NCBI GenBank assembly: GCA_021613375.1
Contig: JAJQXZ010000045.1
Span: forward strand, 18,211-82,210
Reading direction: 5' to 3'
DNA from: Megaleporinus macrocephalus
Lineage: Eukaryota; Chordata; Actinopteri; Characiformes; Anostomidae
DNA length: 64,000 bases
Shown: piece by piece, positions 11,442 through 22,179 of the stretch
How the letters are laid out: the number at the start of each line of letters is the position of its first letter
How positions within the stretch are numbered: position 1 is the first letter of the stretch
Position numbers and translations under genes: made by a program
Notes under the pieces: generated by a model
Databases searched by the model: none
What the model was told of the DNA's origin: nothing
What the model saw: the letters and a program-made list of their open reading frames with translations, nothing else

Positions 11442-12702
11442 GTTATTTGTGTTACATTAGAGAAAACTGAACATGTAAAGTTCTTAATCTGGACTATAAA
11501 TGTTTATTTGTACATTTGAATAAAAAAGAAGCACAACAGCAGACCACTTTCTAAAAGGTGGGCTGTCAGATCTGTACATTCTACACGTTCACATCATAAC
11601 CAGTACAGGTAGTACACAGGTATGATACTACTGTTGCTCAGCAACAGGGAGACATGCAGACGTCAACAACAAACTTCCAAAAATTAACTAAGTCCCACTT
11701 TTATACCTCCCCAAATCTCACTCTCTCCATTCCCATGATGACCGTTGTCCATTATGACATCATCACCAGATCACTGTATATAGGAGAGCAGCAGTGAACG
11801 TGAGGACAGTTGACGTTCAGGCTCTTCTACGAGAAACTTTCATCTCACACTCTTGGTTGTACCTGTTGAACACCTGTAGAAGAAGCATGTCTCCGTATTT
11901 CCTGCGTTCCAGGAACGTCCTGAGTGAGTTTCTCTGAGCTGTATTTGATCTCACACACTTCTTCTCCATAATTAACTTTCTGTACTGATAAGAAAAAGAA
12001 GTGATCACAGCGGAGGAAGCACCAACACATCATGTAGCTGTTCAGCTCATTTCAAACACAATCATGAAGCAGATTGAAGTCAGTAAGCAGCCAGGAGGAG
12101 AAACATGTGCTCCTGTCTTCTAGTTCTGAGTGAAATCTAGAAAAAGAGCTGTAAGACTTTTCTTTTCAATCATTAATATAAGAAGAAGATAGGAGCAGAA
12201 AGGTGGAGTAGAATTCTGTAGTTAAGAGAGAAATGTGTCATAGCTGGAGCTCCTGAACTGCTAGACCTGAATCTCAAATCAGTCCCTGCTTCCTATATAG
12301 AGTGTGTAGGTAGAAGCTGCAGATACACATCATGATACGCGCTTAGGATCCAGTATGTTGTGATCTGTTGTGATTCTGTCTGCAAGACCATATATCCAGA
12401 TTTTCTACACCTCCTTTTAGGAAAACTGTCACAGTATAAAAACACACCCCCACATGACTGCTGTCACAACACCACCTCATATCTCCACAATTATAACTTT
12501 ACAGGAGAATGAAAAACATTCTGTACTTTTAATGGAAGTCAAGGTAACCAGACGTCTTCACTGGCTATTCTTGTCCTTTAATCATGAAATGAATACACAG
12601 CATAAAGAACAACAGTCGTTTACAAACTACATCAAAAACTGAAACACACTGTTTGAAGACGTGTTGTGTGAAGATAGAGTTTCAGATCTTTTTACTCTGC
12701 AG
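11442..12702 (+). other. upstream region of the PIM-like gene
   Basis: The first exon and start codon of the kinase gene should lie here but could not be placed. The coding exon beginning at 12703 needs one base from an upstream exon. A TATA-like TATAAAAA sits at 12435-12442. Short frames at 12454-12642 and minus-strand frames at 11.82-12.03 kb have no support. Confidence 0.35.
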
Positions 12703-14741
12703 GAGAAAACTCAGACAACACAGCCCCCCAAGTGGACGAGAGGAACAACAGCAGCGTCCAGAGGGGGAAGAGAAAGACCAGCAGCTGCAGCAGCCAGCCA
12801 CCCAGAAAGAGAAGGAGGACAGAGGAGGAGAAGGAGAGAGAGGAGGAAGAGCAGCAGGTTGTAACAACCTCTGCTGAGAGTGAGGACCAGGAAAGGAGCT
12901 CCTGCGAGTCGGCACGCTCTGTGTCCAGTGAGGATGTTTCATCTGAGGAGCAGAGCAGTGCCACCGTCAGTGAAGCTGAGGAGTCGACTCTCTCTGAAGA
13001 TACGCTGGAGGAGAAGTACGTGCAGCAGGAACATCTGGGTGGAGGAGGATTTGGTTCTGTGTACGCTGGCTACCGTAGAGACGACCTGCTACCGGTAATT
13101 AACACACACACACACACACACTTCTACAACTGTTTATCAACACTGAGAGAAACAAAGACCACCTCAATACGGGGGCAGTAGAAAGCAGTGGTCAGTCATT
13201 GGTTCAGAATCATTCAGCAGTAATGAGTTTAATCCAGATTTACTTTATCTTGCAGGTGGCTATCAAACACATCCCCATTCACAAAGTGGAAAGAACTACT
13301 TTGGTGAGTGTGAACACACACACACACACACACACACTATTCTGTTATCAGTAGTGTGGAGCTTGTGTAGATATGAAAATGATTAAGATTGTATGGGAGG
13401 AACAAAAGATAAAAAAATGAACAACAGGGTAGGAGTGTGCTGAAGTCTGGAGGAGCACTATGTGGAACAGTGTGTTCTGTTATAGGTTGAGGATGGAGTA
13501 GAGGAGGATTGGCCACTGGAAGTGGTTCTGATGGCGATGGCGGATGAGGCTGGAGGGGCTTCTGTGGCTCTGCTGGACTGGTGCGAGCTGGAGGACGAGC
13601 TGGTCATAGTGATGGAGCGGCCGGTGCCCTCCATGGACCTGTTCAAGTACCTCGATTGTAAAGGAGGTTGCTTGGAGGAGGAGGAAGCCAAGGTGAGAGA
13701 CAGTGCTGCTGAAAAACACTCCCTCACCTACTGAGCCTGGATTTCCCCCTTTAACCCCAAACAGAGTACAAGTATGTATGTAAAAGTTAGTTTAAGCAGC
13801 CAATACACACAGTACAGAAGTCCATCATGCAGGAATACAGTAAGGAGCTTTATACACAGTGAGCAGATCTAATCTATATAGAAATATCAGATCATATATT
13901 TATAAACATAGTAAACAATCAGTTTTCTCTGAGAACTCTTTCTCTTTATGAGCTCCTGCATGTCTCTCCACTGTAGCTTCATCCTCTCTTTCATACTGTA
14001 GGTCATCCTGAGGCAGCTGGTGGAGGGGATGATTGCCATCCACTCTAAAGGGGTCTTGCACCGCGACATTAAACCAGGAAACATCCTGGTACAGATGGAC
14101 CCTGAGGGTCCTCGTGTGCGAGTGCTGGACTTTGGCTGTGGCTGCTTCTTGAAGGAAGACCCCCACAGCAGCTACTGTGGATTCGGAGGTTTGATTCTCA
14201 TAAAGCAGCTATTTAAATCTAGTACATTAGTCATAACGGACCAATAATGATGTAGTTATCATGTTAGACCCTCTAAACGTCCACACGTGTCCACTCACTG
14301 TGATTGTTGTACTTTAAAGGAACACTGTACTACAGTCCTCCTGAGTGGTTCCTGCAGGGGTCCATCCAGGCTGATCCGTCCACAGTGTGGCAGATCGGAG
14401 TCGTGCTGTACAACATGCTCACTGGATTGGTGCCCTTTAGGTCCTCCAGAGGAATCATTTATGATTATTTCTACAGACCAGCTTACCTGTCCCCAGGTAA
14501 GTGTCCACTCACAACGGTCTGCTGAGTCATACTTGTTCAAAAGCACCTTCACCCAGAGAGGACTCTCTCTCTCTTTCTCACACACACACACACACACACA
14601 CACAAAATAACACACAGTTTTGACCAAACCTGTTTCTGTGTCTCTGCAGAGGCTGGGGGTCTGCTAAAGAGCTGTCTGGACAAGCAGCCTCAGAGAAGGC
14701 CCTCTCTCCGTGACATCCTGCAGCACCCCTGGTTGCAGTGA
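12703..14741 (+). CDS. PIM-like serine/threonine protein kinase (5' exon missing)
   Basis: Six coding exons join without a phase conflict: 12703-13094, 13256-13303, 13486-13692, 14002-14188, 14320-14496 and 14650-14741, ending HPWLQ and TGA. The first part is a basic then acidic, Ser/Glu-rich leader of about 100 residues. The kinase domain then shows a glycine loop ([12 protein letters not shown], about 13037-13070), the ATP-binding lysine in VAIK (13256-13267), the hinge [13 protein letters not shown], the catalytic loop HRDIKPGN (14059), DFG (14128) and the activation end YYSPPEW. The SPPEW motif and the short compact domain are PIM hallmarks. PIM kinases are constitutively active cytosolic or nuclear kinases, and teleosts carry large expansions of PIM-like genes. 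Every catalytic residue is present, so activity is plausible. The start exon was not found. (CA)n tracts lie in introns 1, 2 and 5. Confidence 0.9.
13316..13338. repeat. (CA)n microsatellite in intron 2 of the PIM-like gene
   Basis: This run immediately follows the exon 2 donor. Its counterpart in the inverted copy is the (GT)n at 40632-40664, exactly where that copy stops and the SET-recombinase element begins. Confidence 0.9.
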
Positions 14742-14950
14742 CCACTGCCAACCAGCTGATTCAATTCCTCCTTTTTATTTTCCTTAAATTACATTTACTT
14801 AATACCTTCATTGTGTTTCTTTTTTCATTCAGTGTCCTTAATTTGTTACTGTTGATTTATTACTCGTATTTCAATACTCATAGTCTTTTATTTAGTATCA
14901 TTATTTTATTAACTTTAAAGTAACATAAAGTAGTCATTTTTAATCCAGAT
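14742..14950 (+). other. 3' untranslated and flanking region of the PIM-like gene
   Basis: T-rich sequence following the stop codon, conserved in the inverted copy (38000-38170). No canonical AATAAA was found close to the stop. Confidence 0.5.
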
Positions 14951-16912
14951 GACGTCTAGGTCCATCTTGGGTTGAGGGTCCCAGGCTGGACATAAGCATG
15001 CTGCCCTTAGATACTTCCGGGTGGTATTGTCATGGCCCGGTCATCGACCTACCCCCCTCTGCACCAGAGTCAATCAAGGGAACTTCATAGACCAGGGTCA
15101 ACCAGTGCACCTGGCCACTGGGGGCCCCTCATGCTGAGTTGGTGGTGCTGTAGCTAACACGCATCCCCCAGCTCTCAGATCTCACCGGGGTCCCAGAGGA
15201 GTACCACGACCTGGAGGCAAGGTTTAGCTGTAACAAAGCCTACATACTGCCTCCATACAGGGAGTTCAACTGTGCTATCAATGATTGTTCTCCCTGTCTG
15301 CCCCTGAAAAGGTGGCCATGGAGGAGTATGTTCGGGAGGCGCTGGCCAACGGCTTTATTAAACCTTCAACCTCCCCTGCATCGACTATAGGGGCCCTAAT
15401 AACATCACAATAAAGAACCGATACCCCTTGCTGTTGATGAATCGCATTTGAGGCGCTGCAGCAGGCATCCATTTTTACCAAGCTGGACCTGCGCAGTGCC
15501 TACAATCTTATCTGTATCCGGCGAGGGAAGACGGCTTTCATTACCCCCTCGAGTCACTATGAATATCGTGTGATGCCATTCGTGAATGACCCGTAATCTT
15601 CTAATGGTTTATCTATGAGGTCCTAAGGGAGGCCGTGGACCTATGCCTACGTGTACCTGGACGACATTCTAATATTTAATCGTAACAGGGAAGAGCACTA
15701 TGAGAAGTCAGCGTTCCACGTATCCTTTTTGGGGTTCATTGTCTCCAAGGGGACCTTGGCCATGTACCCGACTAAAATCCAAGTGGTCCGGGACTGGCTC
15801 CACCCATCCTCCCTGAAGGCGGGCCAATGCTTCCTGGGGTTTGCTATAGATGGAGAAGTTGTCCGCACCCACTTAGGGGCCTGTCAAATTTGCACTCGCA
15901 ACAAGGCCCCATGTGCTAAACCGGCCAGATTCTTCCATCCTCGTTCCACGTTTCGCTGGACTTTTGTGATGGGCCCGGCAACCTCCCAGGATAACACGGC
16001 CATTCGGGTCTTGGTTGACTATTTCTTGGAGGCCTGCAAGCTAGTGGATCTTCCTGGGCTTTCCTCCGCTAAGCGTATGGTGGAGCTTCTTATGGAGCAT
16101 GTTATACATGTCATGGGATGCCCATGACATGTATAACTGGTGGCTTCCACCCCCAGTCCAACGATCAGAGGGAGCAGGTCAACCAAGACCAGGGACAGAC
16201 CCTGCACTGTTTGGTGGCAGGCAACCTCTCCTCCTGAGCCAGGCACCTGCTGTGGCACTTCTTGGGTATGTCTCCTTTCGAGTGCCAGTTTGGGTACCAA
16301 TGGTGGTGCAGGCTAGCCTGGCGCCAGGCTGTTTTAGCCGCCTCAGGAACACACAAGCGGTCGGTGGACCACAGAACACGGGGAACTCCCACCTACCATC
16401 GGGGGCAGCGGGTCTGGTTATCCACCAAAGATTTCCCGCAGCACATCAGCTCAAAGAAGCTGGCCACCCGGTATGTAGGGCCATTTAAGGTGGACCACAG
16501 GATTAATCCAGTGTCCTACGGGTTGATTCTACCCAAATCCATGCGAATCCACCCTGTTTTCCACGTGTCCCGCTTAACGCCATTCACGAGACCGCTCTTC
16601 CCGCCCTCCTCCTCCGTACTCCATCCAGGGTGTGGTGTGCACCATCCGCCAGATTCTGGACTTTCAGCAGGTGCAAAGTAGGATCCAGTACCTGGTAGAT
16701 TGGGAAGGTTATGGTCCCGAAGAAAGGTGCTGGGTTCCAGCCTAGCACATCCTGGACCCCAAAATCATTTGGGTATTCCGGTGCAATCGTGCAGCCAATC
16801 TACTGGCTTTGGGAGCCACCCCTAGGGTCCTGTAAGGGTTCAGATGCCACTGCTTGCCACCATCAGAGGGCAGCCACCGGGTTGTCCTGCCGAGAAAGCC
16901 TCAGGTCTAACA
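14951..16912 (+). mobile_element. Ty3/gypsy chromovirus pol remnant
   Basis: Broken frames in gypsy order are visible. A reverse-transcriptase start ([19 protein letters not shown], about 15303) is followed by the [11 protein letters not shown] block (about 15473) and a catalytic YLDD (15654-15665) leading to FLGFIVS. An integrase zinc-finger and core region follows (CQICTRN, about 15885; YFLEACKLVDLP, about 16020). Next comes the integrase C-terminal region with YVGPFKV and HPVFHVS (about 16465-16570), then a chromodomain-like tail with [15 protein letters not shown] (about 16689). RNase H and much of the integrase core are deleted, and there are several stops and frame changes. No LTR, gag or protease was found. 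The element cannot move. Its outer ends are fixed by comparison with the uninterrupted copy near 37.8 kb. Confidence 0.85.
16101..16137. repeat. perfect 17-bp inverted repeat (hairpin)
   Basis: GTTATACATGTCATGGG, a 3-base loop ATG, then CCCATGACATGTATAAC form a perfect stem inside the decayed integrase region. It probably arose by a local inverted duplication during decay. Confidence 0.9.
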
Positions 16913-17289
16913 CCCAAAGATCCCAAATAGTTTTTGTAAAGAAAACATATCATCAAAACTTCTTATAAACTACATCCAGGTCCTTATTAAGATCAGGTGT
17001 GTGGATGTGGTTTAGGATGCAGTGTGACTATAAAATCAAACAGATCTGCAGATGGTCACTTTACACAACAGGGTCTATAGACACAGGAAGGTGTTCTAAG
17101 CTGGAGGTGCAGAAAATATGATGCGGTTGTTGATGTCAACCAGAGTGAGTTATTAGGAAATATTAGCGTTATGAAACTTTATTATGACGTTAGATTATTA
17201 TTTTTTTGTGTGAAAACAACATAAGGCTGCTTTTGGGACTCAGCACTGATCTAAAACACCACATACACTTTCTGTTTCTCTCTGAGGTT

Positions 17290-17375
17290 TTCTTCTTAAG
17301 TTATTATACACTATACAAGCCAATGGACTCTCAAGCAGTGAAGACATGTTCTCTGAAGTGACCAATCATGAGGAA
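17290..17375 (+). mobile_element. Tc1-type transposase scrap
   Basis: The sequence AATGGACTCTCAAGCAGTGA followed by GACATGTTCTCTGAAGTGAC is a diverged version of the conserved TGGACTCTAGAGCAGTGGAG stretch of Tc1 transposases. The same stretch sits in the inverted copy near 36.99 kb. Confidence 0.6.
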
Positions 17376-17425
17376 CCTGATATTACATGGGCCCAAAAAA
17401 CTGAAGGTAAGCAGAAGACTGTGTA

Positions 17426-19263
17426 ACCTGTTCTTCAGCTCTTCTGCTATAGTGGGAGCTCGGGCTATCTAAAGGGAACAGAGTAGGTTCGCTCAGGGAG
17501 CAGCAATAAGTAAAACAGAAGGAAATGAGAGCAGATAAAATGATGTACCCTGTATTAATATTGAAGTGTCTACTTCAGAGCACTAATAGGGTCCATATAG
17601 GTAAGTGGAACGAGAACATAAATACATCAAACTAACAACACAATTAGGACCTTCACAGAATCTGTTACCCTCAACTTCATAGAACCACCTTCTCCAGTTG
17701 ATTTATTCCCCTCTACTCTGTTCACTTGCTTTGTTAATCACTTTTGGTTAAGTTATTCAATGCTCAGGAGTTTATCTGTTTTACTGTTTAATCATCTAAT
17801 TAGCACTGTTGTTTATTTTTACTTTTAGGATTTTAATTACTCCGTAGCTTCTCCTTTTTTCTCTATTTTCAGTTAGGTTTGAGGATTTTATCTGCAAGGT
17901 AAGTATAGGTGGGTGAAAAGGTAAGTACACACTACTGTTATTTATGTTTTCTTTTCTTGTTTTAGCTTCACTCAGTGCTCCACTTTGAATAATAGAGAAT
18001 TATCTCGTTCCTTTAACAGAACCAATGCAGAGACTTAACAACAAACAAACAGATACAGCTTAACAATAAAATCCAGTGCAGAATGTAACTCTCATAATTC
18101 AACAGACCTGGTCATTCACAGTCAACCATGTGCTACCAGAACACTTGAAGCAGTTTTATTTCTCAGGTCTGGAGCAATAACAGACTCGCTATATCCAAGT
18201 TCACATTTGACGAGGTGACACTGCAATGTAATCCTATTATTATTGGACAGCGTGAATTGGAGTTCTCTCATAATGAGATGATAGAGATGTCATATTGAAC
18301 TAATTTAAACAAACACGTCTGTAGCTACATCAGTGATATGTGCAGTGATTATTATAAACATGCCTAAACTGTTGTTGGTTGTTTTGAATAAAAATATTTT
18401 TTATGGTTAATTGGGGTTGTAATATACAATACAAAATATACAATACAAATACAAATAAAACATAATACCACAGAAAAAATCATAGAATGTAAAACAATTA
18501 AACATTGCCATTAAATTCTTCATTTTTTAAAGGAGCTACTAAACACTAATTTACACTGCATCAAAACTATTTACATTATGTTGTCACAACATTTTTTTCT
18601 ACTTATCATAGTGTTTTTATTTGTTTTTGCAAGATTCGCAAATGTAGTCTTTGTCCTATGCAGGCTTTTTTACACAGCTCTAGTGGTACCACCTTGAGCA
18701 AAGCTCACAGACAATCTAAATGTTTAAATACAGACATAATCGTTATCATCGCTGGTTGTTAGTATATTCGAGTAATAGCTAAATAATATGTAAGATCTGA
18801 ATTCAGTTTTAAATCAAACCACAGAAAGAATAAAATAGAGTAATTACCCAGTAATTACCCAGTAATGAGTAATTACCCAGTCACTGTCGTCTTCTGTACT
18901 TACTTTACCTGTCCCCACAGAAGTAACACAGATCACTCAGGACTTCTAGTAAAACATCATTCCATGTGAAATCATTAACACTGATGTTGTCAATGCTGAT
19001 CAACACTGTTACTTCAGAATAAGAGTAGATAGAACTTGTTTCAGATGCTAATAACTGCTATTCTATAATATGCTGTTTAAACTTACCACTCTTCTAAAGG
19101 AGCATTGTAGCAATTTCCCTCCTTATGTCCTCCATACCTTGAACACTTGTAGAAAAGCAAACAGGCCGATCTTTCAGGATGCATTCAGCAAACTCTAAAA
19201 ATATAAACATTTTTCTTTTACTGTGACTAAAAAATGTTGGAGTCTCCTCATGCTTTATAATAT
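17426..19263. other. no gene seen
   Basis: AT-rich non-coding sequence. A short direct repeat of TAATTACCCAG occurs three times at 18839-18880. Confidence 0.5.
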
Positions 19264-19440
19264 ATCTATAATGCATTATAAGTCATTTATAAACATCTGT
19301 AAAGCATTCATTAGGCTTTATAATGTTTGACATAAGTATTTATAACTGTTTATAAGTGTTTATAATTACATACCTAACATGTTATAAGAGCACATTATAA
19401 AGCTTTATAACACTGTAATGCTATAAAGTGCTATAATACC

Positions 19441-19445
<5 letters not shown>
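19264..19445 (+). repeat. left terminal inverted repeat
   Basis: Matches the reverse complement of 27142-27335 at most positions. It is rich in ATTATAA and TTATAAG words. Confidence 0.85.

Positions 19446-19529
<84 letters not shown>
19446..19529. repeat. (TA)n tract of the left arm
   Basis: About 42 TA dinucleotides between the outer and inner parts of the left inverted repeat. The right arm has a matching tract at 27066-27141. Confidence 0.95.
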
Positions 19530-19531
<2 letters not shown>

Positions 19532-19700
19532 AATATTGGTGAGACCAACATCATGAAGCTCAATAACAACTGCTTTGTTTATTCTCATAATGCTTTATAA
19601 AGATTAACAGTGAGAACCCCAAACTCACTAGCATACTCTCTAATGCTCATCAGTATCTTTAAAAAAATGACTTTATAAGTGTGCATTTAATGAACATTTA

Positions 19701-19855
19701 TAAGCGGTCCTAACAGACTGTAGGTAAAGTGATGTCATTGATCAGCTCTATATGAACTTATAACAACTTATAACTCATTATAAGCGCTCCTAACAGACTG
19801 TAGGTAAAGTGATGTCATTGATCAGCTCTATATGAACCTATAACAACATATAAAG
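19701..19855 (+). repeat. two 80-bp subterminal repeats (left)
   Basis: The unit starts TAAGCGSTCCTAACAGACTG and continues TAGGTAAAGTGATGTCATTG and ATCAGCTCTATATGAAC. Units begin at 19701 and 19781. They are inverted relative to three units at 26641-26880. Confidence 0.9.
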
Positions 19856-20219
19856 AAGAGTACAAGAAGCACAAGTTTGTACGTTGAACATGGGTTTATT
19901 TATTGTCAAATGTACATAGTTAATAAAAACAACCTGTATGTAAAAACATCTACGTTATGTATATTTTCAATAGTTAATCTAAGATACATTTGATATAACA
20001 AACATTTTGACAAACTTAAATACATTTTGAATGTAAAAAAATCAAATACAGTTTGATACTTTAGGACAATTTGCCTATAAAACAATTTTAAAAACCATAA
20101 TACATGCCAATATCAATCCATGGACAGTTTATCTACCTTGTATTTTATCAGTAAAAAAGCTAGACAGACATCAGGTGTTCAGGGCCACAAAATTCAGAAT
20201 GCTGATCAAAACTACTTTA
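19856..20219. other. non-coding spacer between left arm and transposase
   Basis: AT-rich DNA, presumably the 3' flank of the minus-strand transposase gene. No separate feature was seen. Confidence 0.5.
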
Positions 20220-20695
20220 TTAATAATGATTTTTATACAGTTTTCTAATGTCATGGAGCAGTCTTCCAAGTATGCCCCATTTGTGCTTTTTGGCCAACCA
20301 GTGTTCCCACTCTATGATCTTTAGATATTCTTTCAGAAGTTTCGTGTTTCGGTTAGCTCTGTGTCGCCACACATCAACCTTGAATTTTTGCCATGCACGC
20401 TCCAGGTGCTGGGTGTGGGCCCTGGTAAGTGGATGCACAAAATATCTCTTGTGGCAAACTGTATAGTGATCATAGCCGAAATCTGACAGACCTCTATACG
20501 CTCGCCACTCATCAGTTATAATACTGGTTCCTCTTCTCACATGGCACCTCTCAATAGGTAGCAGCTGCTCACTTGACCTGCTGGAGACAATTTTCAGTAT
20601 GGGCTTCCGGGTGGTAGCACTCACTTCTAGAATTCCTAGTACCCACTTCTTGCTCCGTCGCCAGGCAGAGCCTACACGTCCACGGTTATACTGTA
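20220..20695 (-). CDS. ISXO2/Merlin-like DDE transposase, C-terminal exon
   Basis: The minus-strand exon begins after an acceptor (TTTTACAG) at about 20696 and reads through to a stop at 20220. It starts YNRGRVGSAWRRSKKWVLGI, then has SSRSSEQLLPIE, GTSIITDEWRAYRGL (second catalytic Asp in TDEW), YFVHPLTRAHTQHLERAW (probable third catalytic acid, Glu of HLE), and the tail KLLKEYLKIIEW with GILGRLLHDI. This order matches the ISXO2-like domain (IS1595/IS1016 in bacteria, Merlin in eukaryotes), which cuts and pastes DNA between terminal inverted repeats. The exon is free of stops. The N-terminal exons, with the first catalytic Asp, should lie at 20.7-21.7 kb but were not found, and MITE and LINE-tail insertions there suggest loss. 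Activity is doubtful. Confidence 0.75.
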
Positions 20696-20862
20696 AAACG
20701 TATGTAAAATATATTGTTCAATGTAAAATGTTCAATATGCACTGCTATAAACTGTTATGCATTATGCAAGACAACACTGAACAAAGGATAAATATTAGTG
20801 GTGTCAATCGATTAAAAAAATAACCCAGAAGAGATCTTAAATAGGTATCCTCTGTACAACAA

Positions 20863-20912
20863 ACCCAGTTGTAAAAAGCACTATACAAATAAATTTGACT
20901 TGACTCATGCAG
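20863..20912. mobile_element. 3' tail of a LINE or SINE
   Basis: GTTGTAAAAAGCACTATACA followed by AATAAATTTGACTTGACT is the standard tail of a common fish retroposon. Only the tail is recognisable. Confidence 0.5.
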
Positions 20913-21379
20913 ACCATGCAGAGAATATAGGCAAATGACACTGGCACAAAAAATTGTCAATATTTAAAAAAGAACATTTTAATATAAATGCGCTTTTCTC
21001 TATATATTTTTATTGCAGTTGGCATACACTTAGGACACATTCAATTATCAATAATAACTATTATTATGGATCTCATATGTGTGCTAATTTAATGCATTAT
21101 TGTTTACTTACTGAGGTAACTTCATTCATAGAAAGCTAATGAAAATGGGCTCCAAGCACCTAAAGTTAAAGCACATTTTATGTTTATGCATTTTTTAAAA
21201 TATGTTATACTCAACAAATAAATAGTACTTGTGCACTAAAATAACATTTACACCCTCCTTTACACCTCCTTGTTTCTACACTCACTGTCCTGGTATCACC
21301 TTCATGTACCATATAGGAGAACTTTGTAGTTGTACAGTTACAGACTGTAGTACACCTGTTTCTCTGTATACCCTGTTCA

Positions 21380-21520
21380 TCATTGGTCAGGACCCCCACA
21401 GACCAGTATTATGTGGGTGGATCATTCTCAGCACTGCAGTGATGCTGACATGGTGGTGGTGTGTTAGTGTGTGTTGCGCTGGTGTGAGTGGATCAGACAC
21501 AGCAGTCACTGCATCTTCTC
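21380..21520. mobile_element. otophysan CAGTGACACTGAC MITE arm
   Basis: GTCAGGACCCCCACAGACCA followed by GGGTGGATCATTCTCAGCAC, TGCAGTGATGCTGACATGGT, GGTGGTGTGTTAGTGTGTGT and GTGAGTGGATCAGACACAGC is one nearly complete arm of a palindromic MITE. It lies inside the Merlin-like unit, between the transposase exon and the CCDC106-like gene. Confidence 0.7.
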
Positions 21521-21689
21521 AATGTGGATGTCATCTTTGTGTGAGTTCTGCTACTGCCTGCAACTCCATCCTCCAGAAGATCCATCTGTCTCAGTCTCAG
21601 TCCCTGTGAAAATCTTTAACATTTTACATTGTGCTATTTGTAGCACAATGGTTATTATAGCTATATGGTTATTATAGCTGCTGCTCACT

Positions 21690-21817
21690 AGTATTAACTG
21701 TCCGGAAATCACTCCGTCCCGCGTATAACATGAACAGACTACGTGATACAGCAACGCACTGTACAACGTAATTTCAGGCGTGAAGAGTAAAGGAGACCTT
21801 TTTACTGCTACAAAGAG
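21690..21817 (+). promoter_or_regulatory. probable promoter and first exon of the CCDC106-like gene
   Basis: This is a locally CG-richer block (ACTCCGTCCCGCG, CTACGTGATA) in AT-rich DNA, ending in a strong splice donor (AAAGAG followed by GTAAGTC) at 21817. Downstream the first coding exon starts at 22180 after TTCTCCTAG. The coding exon opens in frame without a clear ATG, so the start codon may lie in this region or in an exon I could not see. Confidence 0.4.
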
Positions 21818-22179
21818 GTAAGTCAAGAATACAGCGACAATTGTCATTTTATTGTGCCACGTAAACTATGCAAACATAAAAACTCCTGTTATATAATCGT
21901 AACGGTAGCTGAGTCAACATAAGCAGGTTTAAGTGCGTCAGTTAAGCTTGCTTGGCATACCCCATTGCGCTGCTAGTCACACTGATCCTTACCTAGGCAG
22001 ATAGCAATAGATAGCATAAGTTTGGTCAGTTGTACACATGGAAATGTAGCTGTCCATGAAACAGACCAACACAGCATTCATTGAAATGTATTTAAACATG
22101 GAACAACCGAAACAGCTGTTTTATTAGCTACTAATTGCAGAGTTTAGTGTTAGCTTATGATTTAACTTTATTCTCCTAG

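Larger units (their letters stand above)
13316..17425 (+). repeat. inverted segmental duplication, copy 1
   Basis: Sequence from the (CA)n of intron 2 through introns, exons 3-6, 3' flank and beyond is matched in reverse complement by about 36900-40664. The match includes introns (AGATCTAATCTATATAGAAA), the 3' flank (14750-14950) and, after the gypsy insertion, the tract 16912-17040 (AAATAGTTTTTGTAAAGAA; CACATCCAGGTC) and 17340-17425 (CATGGGCCCAAAAAACTGAA). The shared segment is interrupted only here by the gypsy remnant and only in the other copy by a LINE. Confidence 0.85.
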
